Shown: positions 43,378 to 52,516 of the stretch, one piece after another | Numbering within the stretch: position 1 is the first letter of the stretch | Layout: every line of letters starts with the position of its first letter | DNA from: Agreia bicolorata | GTDB lineage: Bacteria; Actinomycetota; Actinomycetes; Actinomycetales; Microbacteriaceae | Length of the DNA: 64,000 nucleotides | Assembly: GCF_000938265.1 (NCBI RefSeq) | Contig: NZ_JYFC01000001.1 | Span: forward strand, 496,001 to 560,000 | Reading direction: 5' to 3' | Notes under the pieces: generated by a model | The model's database searches: none | The model's input: the letters and a program-made list of their open reading frames with translations, nothing else | What the model was told of the DNA's origin: nothing | Translations under genes and position numbers: made by a program

Positions 43378-43947
43378 ATGGCTGAGCGGGGGGCATACGC
43401 GAAGGGCGTCGTTCGGCGAGAGGAGATCCTCGCGGCGGCACTCGATGTGTTCTCACGGGAGGGCTATCGCGGTACCTCTCTGCGAGACATCGCGAAGCAA
43501 GTGGGGGTGAGTCTTCCCGGGCTGATGCACTACTTCGATTCGAAGGAGCACTTGCTCACCGCAATCCTGCAGAAGCGCGACCAGGTGGACGCGGAGGCGC
43601 ACCCAGCCGACGGCGACTTCCTCGACGGGCTCCTCGTGATCATGCGCCACAACCGTGACGTGCCTGGGCTCGTGCAGCTCTACATCACACTCGCGGCGGC
43701 CGCCGAAGACCCCTCACACCCCGCGCACGCATTTTTCATCGAACGCTTCGCGTTCCTCCGCCTGACGCTCGCCGAAGTCATCCGAGACCGGCAGTCAGCC
43801 GGGATGGCTCGGGCGGACCTCGACCCGGAACACGTCGCCCGCATCCTCATCGCCGTCGCCGACGGCATCCAGATTCAGTGGGCGCTCGACCGCTCGGTAG
43901 ACATGGCCGGCGACATAGAACGCCTGTGGGACGCCATCTCCTCCTAG
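43378..43947 (+). CDS. TetR/AcrR family transcriptional regulator
   Basis: 189 residues. The N-terminal HTH (RREEILAAALDVFSREGYRGTSLRDIAKQVGVSLPGLMHYF) is followed by a helical ligand domain. It is divergent from the MFS/isomerase/oxidoreductase operon, which it probably represses until a sugar-derived inducer binds. The 3' end overlaps the next, convergent, gene by 4 nt. Confidence 0.93.
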   Translation: MAERGAYAKGVVRREEILAAALDVFSREGYRGTSLRDIAKQVGVSLPGLMHYFDSKEHLLTAILQKRDQVDAEAHPADGDFLDGLLVIMRHNRDVPGLVQLYITLAAAAEDPSHPAHAFFIERFAFLRLTLAEVIRDRQSAGMARADLDPEHVARILIAVADGIQIQWALDRSVDMAGDIERLWDAISS

Positions 43948-44198
43948 ATGCCGCCCGCCGGGCCGTCGGCGTCCCTGGCCTCTTGCTCGAGCTGCTGCCG
44001 AACCTGCTCTCGGTAGTTGACGCGGCGCACCCGGCGCACCATGTCGATCACAAGCAGGATCACGACCGCGGCTACTCCGAACGTGGCGATGAAACCGACG
44101 AATCCGGGAGTCACCGTGTCTGGATCGAACTGCGGCTGATCGTCTGCACGCAACAGACCGGTGGTCAGCACCGTGGCGATCAGGTCAAAGCTGTACAT
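43944..44198 (-). CDS. Small single-helix membrane protein
   Basis: 84 residues. One membrane helix (FVGFIATFGVAAVVILLVIDMV) is followed by a basic, then Gln/Glu-rich cytoplasmic tail. The start lies inside the 3' end of mca (14-nt overlap), so it is translated with it. Function unknown; a possible mca partner on position alone. Confidence 0.7.
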   Translation of the reverse strand: MYSFDLIATVLTTGLLRADDQPQFDPDTVTPGFVGFIATFGVAAVVILLVIDMVRRVRRVNYREQVRQQLEQEARDADGPAGGI

Positions 44199-45060
44199 CG
44201 TCGTCCTCGATTCCGGCGAACAGGTCGGCCTCGGGCATGGTCGTCTCGACCTTCGACGAGATCAGCTGATAGTCCTCGAAAGGCCATGCCTTGCGTTGAA
44301 GTTCATTGGGCCAGAAGAAGAACTGGCTGTCGGGCGACACCTGACTGGCGTGCGCCCGAAGAGCGTTGTCACGCACGTCGAAGAAGGCACCGGCCGGCAC
44401 CTGCGTCGTCGCGAGGAACGGGCTCTCCTTCATCCACGAGCGCATCTCTGTCATGGATGTGATGAGCGGACTCTCGGGGTCGGTCGCCACGATCTCGTCA
44501 TAGACCGCCTTCATGCGCTGATAGCTGAAGATACGGTCGTAGTAGAGCTTGGAGACGCTCCACGGCTCACCCGCGTCGGGGTATGCCGTGGCATCGGATG
44601 CCGCCTCGAGAGCACGCACCGAGATCTCGTGGGTGCGAATGTGGTCGGGGTGGGGGTAGCCGCCGTTCTCGTCGTAGGTCAGAAGTACCTGCGGCTTGAA
44701 CTCGCGGATGAGGCGCACAAGCGGTTCGGCCGAGATCTCGACCGGAATCGCCGCGAAGGCGTTCGTGGGAAGCGGTTCGCCCTCGTCGGGCAGGCCGGAG
44801 TCGGCGTAACCCAGCCAGCGGTGCTCGAAGCCCACGACCTTCTGGGCCGCTGCCATCTCGTAGCGCCGAAGACCCGCCATGTCACGCTCTGCGTGACGGT
44901 GTTCCGCCAGCGACTCATTGAGGATGCTGCCACGCTCTCCCCCGGTGCAACTCACCACCATGACCTCGACTCCGCGGTCGAGGTAGTAGGCGTAGGTTGC
45001 GGCGCCTTTGCTCGATTCGTCGTCGGGGTGCGCGTGCACGGCCATCAGGCGCAGCGTCAT
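44185..45060 (-). CDS. mca: Mycothiol S-conjugate amidase
   Basis: 291 residues. AHPDDESSKG (10-19) and the later GYPHPDHIRTHE are the zinc-binding motifs of the MshB/Mca family. Length and C-terminus fit Mca, which cleaves mycothiol conjugates during detoxification. The start is the ATG giving MTLRLMAVHAHPDDE. It implies the organism makes mycothiol. Divergent from the DUF4307 gene. Confidence 0.94.
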   Translation of the reverse strand: MTLRLMAVHAHPDDESSKGAATYAYYLDRGVEVMVVSCTGGERGSILNESLAEHRHAERDMAGLRRYEMAAAQKVVGFEHRWLGYADSGLPDEGEPLPTNAFAAIPVEISAEPLVRLIREFKPQVLLTYDENGGYPHPDHIRTHEISVRALEAASDATAYPDAGEPWSVSKLYYDRIFSYQRMKAVYDEIVATDPESPLITSMTEMRSWMKESPFLATTQVPAGAFFDVRDNALRAHASQVSPDSQFFFWPNELQRKAWPFEDYQLISSKVETTMPEADLFAGIEDDDVQL

Positions 45061-45083
45061 CGGTCTCTTCTCCTCAGCATTGC

Positions 45084-45124
45084 CGATTAGCCTAGACATC
45101 TAAGCCAACACCTAAGACTAATCG
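45084..45124. promoter_or_regulatory. Inverted repeat in mca-DUF4307 divergent region
   Basis: CGATTAG (45084-45090) and CTAATCG (45118-45124) separated by 27 bp of AT-rich DNA between two divergent starts. Candidate operator or promoter structure; nothing more specific is visible. Confidence 0.3.
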
Positions 45125-45147
45125 CTGCTTCGAGAGGCACCCATTCC

Positions 45148-45546
45148 GTGACGCGTGAAGACCTTGCCATCCGCTACGGGCGAACGCGCGCCAACAGTCG
45201 ACGTACGCGCGTGATCGCGCTCATCACCGCGGCCGTCTTCGCCGTCGTCCTCGTGGGCTGGGTCGTCTGGGCCGGCCTCGACAACTCCGGCGCCGAGCTC
45301 GAGGCGAAGGACACGGGCCACACGGTCATCGACGAGCACACGGTCTCGATCGATTTTCTGCTCACCGTTCCCAAGGGATCCACCTCGAGCTGCGCACTGC
45401 AGGCGCAGAACGCGAAGTTCGCCATCGTGGGCTGGAAGGTCATCGACATCCCCGCCTCAGACGAGGCGACGCGGGGCATCACAGAGACCGTTCGCACCAC
45501 AGAGCAGTCGGTAACAGGTTTGATTTACCGCTGCTGGCTCACCTAG
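45148..45546 (+). CDS. DUF4307 domain membrane protein
   Basis: 132 residues from a GTG. A basic N-terminus, one helix (RVIALITAAVFAVVLVGWVVWA) and an extracytoplasmic domain with two Cys. It lies between mca and greA, a conserved actinobacterial arrangement. Function unknown. Confidence 0.85.
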   Translation: MTREDLAIRYGRTRANSRRTRVIALITAAVFAVVLVGWVVWAGLDNSGAELEAKDTGHTVIDEHTVSIDFLLTVPKGSTSSCALQAQNAKFAIVGWKVIDIPASDEATRGITETVRTTEQSVTGLIYRCWLT

Positions 45547-45559
45547 GCTCTTCTTCGAT

Positions 45560-45579
45560 GCCCGGGAGCTTTCCCGGGC
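45560..45579 (+). terminator. Hairpin between DUF4307 gene and greA
   Basis: GCCCGGGA (45560-45567) and TCCCGGGC (45572-45579), 4-nt loop, followed by CATATTTGT. It lies 13 nt past the DUF4307 stop and 23 nt before greA: terminator or attenuator. Confidence 0.7.
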
Positions 45580-45602
45580 CATATTTGTACGAGGGAGTTC
45601 CC

Positions 45603-46094
45603 ATGGCAGACGAAGCAGCCCAGGTCACGTGGCTGACCCAGGAGGCCTACGACCGCCTCACGAATGAGCTCGAGGAGCTCAGTGGGTTCGGCCGCACCGA
45701 CATCGCGAAGAAGATCGAGATGGCTCGCGAAGAGGGCGATCTCAAGGAGAACGGCGGGTACCACGCCGCGAAAGAAGAGCAGGGCAAGATGGAGGCTCGC
45801 ATTCGCCAGCTGACCCTGCTGCTGCGCACCGCCGAGGTCGGCGAGATCCCCGAGAGCCACGGCGTCGTCGAGGGCGGCACCGTGATCACGGCACTCGTCG
45901 CAGGAGACGAGACGGTCTTCCTTCTCGGCAACCGTGAGATCGCGGGCGACAACGACCTCGACGTGTGGAGCGAATCGAGCCCGCTGGGTCAGGCCATCAT
46001 CGGGCTCAAGGTCGGAGACAAGACCTCGTTCGTCGGCCCGACCGGTCGCAACATCGACGTCGAGATCGTCAAGGTCGAGACCTACCGCGCCTGA
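45603..46094 (+). CDS. greA: Transcription elongation factor GreA
   Basis: 163 residues. N-terminal coiled coil with DIAKKIEMAREEGDLKENGGYHAAKEEQ, the conserved acidic tip that enters the RNA polymerase channel and stimulates cleavage of backtracked RNA; C-terminal FKBP-like domain ending VEIVKVETYRA. GGGAG upstream of the ATG. The stop directly abuts the convergent ilvA stop. Confidence 0.96.
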   Translation: MADEAAQVTWLTQEAYDRLTNELEELSGFGRTDIAKKIEMAREEGDLKENGGYHAAKEEQGKMEARIRQLTLLLRTAEVGEIPESHGVVEGGTVITALVAGDETVFLLGNREIAGDNDLDVWSESSPLGQAIIGLKVGDKTSFVGPTGRNIDVEIVKVETYRA

Positions 46095-47351
46095 TCAGTC
46101 GTCGCTGATGCGCGGGTCGAAGCCCGCATCGTGCAGCATGTCCAGCACCTGCTGGCGATGCTCCGGCCCGCGCGTCTCCACGCTCAGTTCGAGTTCGACC
46201 TCGCTGATCTGCAGCCCTTTGCCGTGGCGGGTGTGCAGAACCTCGAGCACGTTGGCATTCGCCTCCGCGAGCAGTTCGGAGATGCGCGCCAGCTGACCAG
46301 GGCGGTCGGGAAGCATGATGCGCATCTTGAGGTATCGGTCGGATGCGGCGAGACCGTAGTTGATGAGCTTCAGCATCAGAAGCGGGTCGATATTACCGCC
46401 CGAGAGGATGACAACCGTCGGACCCGTCGCGACGATCTGTCCAGACAGGATCGCAGCAACACCGACGGCGCCGGCGGGCTCGACGACCTGTTTGGCACGC
46501 TCGAGAAGCACCAGGAGCCCCTTGGCCATATCGGCCTCGGAGACGGTGACCACCTCATCGACGAGTTCCTTGACGATCGCAAAATTGAGGATGCCGGGCT
46601 TGGCCACGGTGATGCCGTCGGCCATCGTGGGCGACGTGACGATCTGAGTGGGTTCACCCGCAGCCAGTGACGGCGGGTACGCGGCCGCGTTCGCCGCCTG
46701 CACGCCGATAACCCGGATGGTGCGTCCCTCCAGCTCAGCTCGGCGCTTGAGAGCCGAGGCCACGCCCGAGATCAGTCCGCCGCCGCCGATCGGCACGATC
46801 ACGGTCTCGAGGTCGGGAACTTGATCGAGGATCTCGAGACCCAGAGTCGACTGGCCGAGAACGACGTCGGGGTGATCGAAGGGCGGAATGAAGACCGCGC
46901 CCGTCTTCTCGGAGAACTCGGCCGCAGCCCGCAGCGCCTCCTCGACGCTGTGTCCGCGGAGCACGACGTCGGCCCCGTACTGCTTGGTGGCCTGCAGCTT
47001 CGGCAGCGGAACGCCGAGGGGCATAAAGATAGTGGCCGCGATGCCGAGTTCACGCGCCGCGAAGGCGACGCCTTGGGCGTGATTGCCTGCGGACGCTGCA
47101 ACGACTCCGCGGGCTTGCTCCTCGTCCGTCAGCCGCGAGAGCCTGTTGTAGGCGCCACGAATCTTGTAAGAGCCGGTGCGTTGGAGGTTTTCGCACTTCA
47201 GAAAGACGGGAGCGCCCAGCTCGGTACTGAGAAAGCGCGACGTCTCCATGGGAGTGGGGTCGACGATGCGCGAGACCCGCTCGCGGGCATCCATCATGTC
47301 TTCGAGCGATGGGACCGCGGTGAGCACGGGCTGCGTCAGAGAATCAGTCAT
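46095..47351 (-). CDS. ilvA: Threonine ammonia-lyase
   Basis: 418 residues. PLP Lys63 in GSYKIRGAYNR, PIGGGGLISG phosphate loop and a C-terminal ACT domain (MRIMLPDRPGQLARISELLAE). It deaminates threonine to 2-oxobutanoate for isoleucine synthesis. The ATG overlaps the AI-2E transporter stop by 4 nt. The longer upstream frame is antisense-like and rejected. Confidence 0.95.
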   Translation of the reverse strand: MTDSLTQPVLTAVPSLEDMMDARERVSRIVDPTPMETSRFLSTELGAPVFLKCENLQRTGSYKIRGAYNRLSRLTDEEQARGVVAASAGNHAQGVAFAARELGIAATIFMPLGVPLPKLQATKQYGADVVLRGHSVEEALRAAAEFSEKTGAVFIPPFDHPDVVLGQSTLGLEILDQVPDLETVIVPIGGGGLISGVASALKRRAELEGRTIRVIGVQAANAAAYPPSLAAGEPTQIVTSPTMADGITVAKPGILNFAIVKELVDEVVTVSEADMAKGLLVLLERAKQVVEPAGAVGVAAILSGQIVATGPTVVILSGGNIDPLLMLKLINYGLAASDRYLKMRIMLPDRPGQLARISELLAEANANVLEVLHTRHGKGLQISEVELELSVETRGPEHRQQVLDMLHDAGFDPRISDD

Positions 47352-48451
47352 TCGAGAACGGTGTCTTTCGATGTCGGGAGAGGGAGTTGTCGCCAGTCGC
47401 CCCGGGCGATGTAGCCGATCATGACGTTGAGCACGGCGACGATGGGAACAGCGAACAGGGCGCCGGGAATACCGGCTACAACCGATCCGCCCGCCACGGC
47501 GAGCACAACGGCCAGCGGATGCACCTTCACGGCCGTTCCCATGACGAGAGGCTGTAGAACGTGGCCTTCGACCTGCTGAACAAGTAGAACGATGCCGAGC
47601 ATGATGAGGGCTACGACCCAGCCGTTGTAGACGAGGGCGATGAACACGGCGAGCGCTCCGGTCGCGACGGCACCGATCACCGGAATGAACGATCCGAGGA
47701 AGACCAGCACGGCGATAGGGATGGCGAGTGGCAGTTGAAGGATCGCCGCCCCGGCCCCGATGCCGATGGCGTCGATCGTCGCGACGAGGATCTGCACCTT
47801 GATGAAGTTCTGCAGCGTCAGCCATCCGGCCTTGCCTGCCCCATCGAGAGCCGTGCGGGCTCGGCGCGGGAAGATCCGCACGATCCACGCCCAGATGCCC
47901 TTGCCGTCGATCAGGATGAAGAGGGTCGAGAACAGGGTCAGCAGCACGCCGGCGAACAGCTCTGTGACCGTCGAACCGACCGATACCGCTCCGGAGAGAA
48001 GGGCCGACGAGTCGGCCTGCAAGAACGACAGCGCCTGGTTGAGGTAGGCGGAGAGATCGCTGTCAGACACGTTGAACGGCGGCTGGGTGAGCCAGTCGCG
48101 CAGGTCGTGCGCGCTGGCTATCGTCTGGTCGCGCAGATCGCCGAATCCAGCCCGTACCTGAGCCACGACCAGATAGATGAGCGCCGCGACGATGATCAGG
48201 GTGCCGAGCTCGGCCACCGCGATGGCGAGCCACTTCGGCCACTTGTGCCTGACGAGCCAGTTCTTCAGCGGAACCAGGAGGGCCGATAACAGCGTCGCGA
48301 CCAGAAGGGGAATGACGAGAAGCCTGAGGTACGACACGAGGAAGAAGAACACCCCGAGAGCACCGGCGATGGCCAGCAAGCGCCACGACCACGCCCCCGC
48401 TATGCGAAGTCCCGGAGGCACCGCTGCGGCATTCACGTCAGGCTCAGACAT
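47348..48451 (-). CDS. AI-2E (PerM) family transporter
   Basis: 367 residues, about eight helices. A central IPIAVLVFLGSFIPVIGAVATGALAVFIAL and QQVEGHVLQPLVMGTAVKVHPLAVVLAV are the family signatures. Family members export autoinducer-2 or act as ion antiporters; the substrate here is unknown. It overlaps ilvA downstream. Confidence 0.9.
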   Translation of the reverse strand: MSEPDVNAAAVPPGLRIAGAWSWRLLAIAGALGVFFFLVSYLRLLVIPLLVATLLSALLVPLKNWLVRHKWPKWLAIAVAELGTLIIVAALIYLVVAQVRAGFGDLRDQTIASAHDLRDWLTQPPFNVSDSDLSAYLNQALSFLQADSSALLSGAVSVGSTVTELFAGVLLTLFSTLFILIDGKGIWAWIVRIFPRRARTALDGAGKAGWLTLQNFIKVQILVATIDAIGIGAGAAILQLPLAIPIAVLVFLGSFIPVIGAVATGALAVFIALVYNGWVVALIMLGIVLLVQQVEGHVLQPLVMGTAVKVHPLAVVLAVAGGSVVAGIPGALFAVPIVAVLNVMIGYIARGDWRQLPLPTSKDTVLE

Positions 48452-48488
48452 GTCCTCATTCTAGGCGCGCAGACCTGAGGAGAATTCG

Positions 48489-49547
48489 TTATGACGCGTC
48501 GACAGCCTTCACCGCCACAGGCGCCCCCGTGAGCGAGAGGAAGAGCCGGTCGCCGACGGCCGCTGGGGCCGTCGCTCCATGCTGAATGCGCACGAGCGCA
48601 CCAGATGCCAGGCGAACCGTTGTGCGACGGAAGCTGCCGAGGAAACTGCTCGAAACCACCTCGGCGGAGATGCCTTCCGACGAGAAGACCACGTCTTCCG
48701 GCCGCACATACGCGGAGACGTTCCCGAGAGGCGCTGCCTCGTCGATGAGTGGCAGAGAGACGCCCTCCACCGTGACGAATCCGGGCGTCTCGATCACTCC
48801 GTCGAGCCGGTTGCTGAGTCCGACGAACTCGGCCACGAACGACGTTCTCGCCCGCGTATACAGCTCCTCGGGAGCACCGATCTGCTCGATGGTTCCCGCC
48901 CGCATAACGGCGACGCGGTCGGCCACCGCGAGGGCCTCCTCCTGGTCGTGCGTCACGAACAGCGTGGTGATTCCGAGATCGATCTGGATGCGCCGGATCT
49001 CGTCGCGAAGCTGCACCCGAACGCGGGCGTCGAGCGCCGATAGCGGCTCGTCGAGCAGCAGAACGCGGGGCTCGGTGACGAGCGCCCTGGCGAGAGCCAC
49101 CCGCTGCTGTTGCCCACCGGAGAGCTGATGCGCGTAGCGCTCGGCGTGCACGCCGAGGCCGACCATGTCGAGGGCGGCCAGCGCACGCGTGCGCCGCTCG
49201 TCTTTCGGAACTTTGCGCATCCGGAGCCCGAATTCGACGTTCGAGCGCACCGTGAGATGCGGGAACAACGAGTACGACTGGAACACCATGCCGATGTCAC
49301 GCTTGTTGGCAGGCAGGCCCGAGACGTCGGCGCCGTCGATGGTGATGCTGCCGCTCGTCGCGTCCTCAAGACCGGCGAGTACGCGCAGGGCGGTGGTCTT
49401 GCCGCAGCCGCTCGGGCCGAGGAGCGCCACGAACTCGCCGGGCCGAAGTGTGAGATCGACGCCGTCGAGGGCACGGTGTCCTGGAAATTCCTTGACGACG
49501 GAACGGAACTCGACCGTTGCTGAGGCGGATCGGGTGGCGATACTCAT
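48489..49547 (-). CDS. ABC importer ATP-binding protein (PotA/FbpC-like)
   Basis: 352 residues. Walker A GPSGCGKT, signature LSGGQQQRVALARAL, Walker B LLLDEPLSALD, then a C-terminal TOBE domain after about residue 240. The ATPase overlaps the second permease gene by 4 nt and completes a four-gene importer with the lipoprotein at 51222-52361. The class covers polyamines, iron, thiamine and phosphonates; I cannot choose. Confidence 0.92.
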   Translation of the reverse strand: MSIATRSASATVEFRSVVKEFPGHRALDGVDLTLRPGEFVALLGPSGCGKTTALRVLAGLEDATSGSITIDGADVSGLPANKRDIGMVFQSYSLFPHLTVRSNVEFGLRMRKVPKDERRTRALAALDMVGLGVHAERYAHQLSGGQQQRVALARALVTEPRVLLLDEPLSALDARVRVQLRDEIRRIQIDLGITTLFVTHDQEEALAVADRVAVMRAGTIEQIGAPEELYTRARTSFVAEFVGLSNRLDGVIETPGFVTVEGVSLPLIDEAAPLGNVSAYVRPEDVVFSSEGISAEVVSSSFLGSFRRTTVRLASGALVRIQHGATAPAAVGDRLFLSLTGAPVAVKAVDAS

Positions 49548-50350
49548 GAGGATGCTCCGGTCAGGGATCGTTTAATACGGGGCGCGCCGATCCGGCCGAT
49601 CGCGAGCAGCAGGAGGAACGCGAAGATCAGGGCCAGGAGTGCGAAGATCACCGCGACGAAGGGGTCGGACTTCGACACGATGACGAGCGCGGTCTGCAGG
49701 TTCACCCGGTTGAGAAGCGCCGCGATGGTGTACTCACCGAGCACGACGGCCACCGAGATGAATGACGCCGAGAGGATGCCGTGGCGCAGGTTGGGCAGCA
49801 GCACCCGCACGAGCACGGTCAGCCATCCGGCCCCGAGGGAACGCGCGGCCTCGCTGAGGGTGATCACGTCGATCGCAGCGAGGTTGGCCTGGATGGCGCG
49901 GTACGCGTAGGGAAGAACGATGACTCCGTAGGCGAATGATAGGGTCCACACCCCGCTGCCGAACATCTTCGCCACGACCGAGTACACGGGGGCGAGCCCC
50001 ACGACGAGCACGATGGCCGGGATGGTGATCGGCAGGAGGCAGAGGAACTCCATGGCCCGGCGCAGATACGGGAAGCGAAGCTGCACGAGGATCATCGTCG
50101 GCACGAGAATGACGAGCATCACCGCGACAGTGACGGTAGCCAGCACCACGGAGTTGCCCAGCGCGGTCAGCACGCCCTTGTACTCCCCCGTCAGCCCCCC
50201 GGAGAAAACGGCGATCCACCGGCTGAAGTCGTAGCCGCCCTCGAGGCCGCGGCGCAGAGTGAACTCCCCCATGGCCACGATGGGCACGAGAAATACCAGC
50301 CCCACTGTGCCGAGGATCAGCCAGCGTGTGAGCGGCCTGGGTTCGATCAT
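49544..50350 (-). CDS. ABC importer permease 2
   Basis: 268 residues, six helices, starting MIEPRPLTRWLILGTVG at the ATG 50348-50350. The EAARSLGAGWLTVLVRVLLP loop binds the ATPase. PotC/FbpB-like. It overlaps both neighbours (4 nt each), so permease 1, permease 2 and ATPase are translated as a chain. Confidence 0.92.
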   Translation of the reverse strand: MIEPRPLTRWLILGTVGLVFLVPIVAMGEFTLRRGLEGGYDFSRWIAVFSGGLTGEYKGVLTALGNSVVLATVTVAVMLVILVPTMILVQLRFPYLRRAMEFLCLLPITIPAIVLVVGLAPVYSVVAKMFGSGVWTLSFAYGVIVLPYAYRAIQANLAAIDVITLSEAARSLGAGWLTVLVRVLLPNLRHGILSASFISVAVVLGEYTIAALLNRVNLQTALVIVSKSDPFVAVIFALLALIFAFLLLLAIGRIGAPRIKRSLTGASS

Positions 50351-51222
50351 CGCTGCCACTTCGCTGAACGCTTCATGAGCAGCGAGTAGAGCGTCATCAC
50401 GACGACCATCACCACGATCATTCCGAGGGCGAGTGCGCCTGCAAGGTTCTCGCGGCCCAGCACGGTCTCGCTCGTGAGTGCAGAGCGGATCTGCAGGGGA
50501 ACGATCTGCGAGCCCTGGCTGGTGAGCGCGGCCGCCGTCGCGAACGACGAGAACGCGTTGGCGAACAGCAGCAGCAGGCAGCCGAGAAACGAGGGGGTGA
50601 GCACGGGGATGCCGATGCGCCACCAATACGTCGCCCGAGACCCGCCGAGGCTGGCGTTGGCCTCGGCCCATTGCGGCTTGAGGCCCTCGAGGGCAGGCAG
50701 GAATGTGATGATCATCAGCGGAACCTGAAAGTAGATGTAGGGAAGGACGAGCCCCGGCAGCTCATAGAGCCACACACCGTTGGCGAAGATGTTGATACCG
50801 AGCGAATCGCGCAGATAGACGGTGACCATACCCTGGATGCCGATGGTCGCGACGAACGCGAACGCCAGCATCACGCCGCCGAATTGGGCTAGCACGCCGC
50901 TCGCGGAGTCGACGACGGAGCGCAGAAGACCGGTGGGGTTCGTGCCGATCAACGCGTAGCAGCAGGCCGCCCCGACGACCGATCCGATGACCGCGGTGAG
51001 GGCCGAGAGCCCGATCGAGTTGCCGAAGGTGCTGAGAATCACGGGGTCGGCAAGCGCCTCGATGTTGGTCAGTGAGAACGATCCCGTGCCGTCGAGGAAT
51101 CCGGTGAAGAGCGCAATCGCGGTCGGCAGGCCGAGGAAGAGAAGAATGTACGCCGCGAAGGGAACGAGGCCGAAAAAACTCGGCACGGTGAAGGCCGCCC
51201 GTCGCGACGTACTCCCATTCAT
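50347..51222 (-). CDS. ABC importer permease 1
   Basis: 291 residues. PSFFGLVPFAAYILLFLGLPTAIAL forms the first helix and ANASLGGSRATYWWRIGIPVLTP the ATPase-contacting loop. PotB-like. Its ATG shares a base with the TAA of the binding-protein gene. Confidence 0.92.
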   Translation of the reverse strand: MNGSTSRRAAFTVPSFFGLVPFAAYILLFLGLPTAIALFTGFLDGTGSFSLTNIEALADPVILSTFGNSIGLSALTAVIGSVVGAACCYALIGTNPTGLLRSVVDSASGVLAQFGGVMLAFAFVATIGIQGMVTVYLRDSLGINIFANGVWLYELPGLVLPYIYFQVPLMIITFLPALEGLKPQWAEANASLGGSRATYWWRIGIPVLTPSFLGCLLLLFANAFSSFATAAALTSQGSQIVPLQIRSALTSETVLGRENLAGALALGMIVVMVVVMTLYSLLMKRSAKWQR

Positions 51223-52361
51223 TACTGGACGGCCGCGGCCCAGTTGCTGCCGAGCAGCGCAGCGGCAGCCTCGGACTCCTTGGCGGAGGGCACGACGGTC
51301 TTGTCCGGAGCCTCCGGCAGGGCGTCGAACAGCTTCTTGTCGATCGTTCCGGCCGATTCCATCGCGTCGGCGCGAACCGGGCGTGCGCCGCCGGCGAGCC
51401 AGAGGTTCTGGGCTTCATCGCTGTAGAGGAACTCCTGCCACAGGCGGGCGGCGGCAGGGTGCGGAGCGTCGGCGCTGATCGCCTGGTTGTAGTAGCCGGC
51501 GTAGCCGTCACCCGGAAGAACGACGACCTCCCACTTGCGCTGTCCATCGAGCTTCTTGCCGTAGCCGACGTTCAGGTAGTCCCAGTCGAAGACGACGGGC
51601 GTCTCACCCGAGGCGATCGTGGCGGGGGTCGGATCGATCTTCACGAAGTTGCCGGCCTTGTTCAGCTTGGAGAAGAAGTCGATCCCCGGCTGAAAGTCGG
51701 CGGTGGAGCCGCCGCTCTGAACGGATGCCATGCCAACGGCGGCGAAGGCTGCCCCGGCCTGCGTCGGGTCGCCGTTGATCGCGACCTTGCCCTTGTAGGC
51801 GTCGCCGAGCAGATCGTCGAGGCTCTTCGGTGCCGGAACGGCGTCGGGGTCGTAGCCGATCGCCATGTATCCGCCGTAGTCGCCGACCCAGAGGCCCGAC
51901 TGCTCCTTGAGCGCATCCGGAATGTCGGCCCAGGTGGCAACCTGGTACGGGGCGAACTTCTTCGTGTTGGCCAGCGCGACAGCGGCGCCCACGTCGAAGA
52001 CATCGGGGGCGGTGTCTTGTCCCTTGAGGTTGTCGGCCGCCTGAATCTCCTCGGCGCTCGACGCGTCGGGCGACGCCTCGGTGATCGTGATCTCGGGGTA
52101 CTTCGCGGTGAACGCGTCGAGCACTGCGCCATAGTTTGCCCAGTCGCGCGGAAGCGCGATCACGTTGAGGGCGCCCTCCGCCTTCGCGGCCTTCTCCAGT
52201 CCCGCGAGGTCGCCGAATGCCGAGACGCTGGTAGCGGTGGCCGCGTCGACTCCGCCGTCTGCTGAAGCGTCGGTCGACGACGTGCTCGCGCAGGAGCTGA
52301 GCGTGAGGGTGAGCGCGATCGCTGCGGCGATGCCGGCGATGGCTGTGCGGGTGGAAAGCAA
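51222..52361 (-). CDS. ABC importer substrate-binding lipoprotein (PotD/FbpA-like)
   Basis: 379 residues. Lipobox LSSC with Cys24 after a hydrophobic signal, then a type II periplasmic-binding fold (GALNVIALPRDWANYGAVLDAF, DVFDVGAAVALAN, LWVGDYGGYMAIGYDPDAVP). The start is TTG 52359-52361 with GGAGG four bases upstream. First gene of the importer operon and divergent from the YcaQ-like gene. Ligand unresolved: an anion, metal chelate, thiamine or polyamine is possible. Confidence 0.9.
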   Translation of the reverse strand: MLSTRTAIAGIAAAIALTLTLSSCASTSSTDASADGGVDAATATSVSAFGDLAGLEKAAKAEGALNVIALPRDWANYGAVLDAFTAKYPEITITEASPDASSAEEIQAADNLKGQDTAPDVFDVGAAVALANTKKFAPYQVATWADIPDALKEQSGLWVGDYGGYMAIGYDPDAVPAPKSLDDLLGDAYKGKVAINGDPTQAGAAFAAVGMASVQSGGSTADFQPGIDFFSKLNKAGNFVKIDPTPATIASGETPVVFDWDYLNVGYGKKLDGQRKWEVVVLPGDGYAGYYNQAISADAPHPAAARLWQEFLYSDEAQNLWLAGGARPVRADAMESAGTIDKKLFDALPEAPDKTVVPSAKESEAAAALLGSNWAAAVQ

Positions 52362-52516
52362 GAGTCCTCCAGGTGAATCGGGCGGGCGCCGGACGGGGCT
52401 GTGGTTCCGACGTGCCGACGCTACGGGGGCCGTACGACCTGGACGCGACAGCCCGGTATCGCCCAGGTGAACGGCGCGTGTCTCGATGTCGGAGGTGCGT
52501 GGGTACGCTCGAGAAC

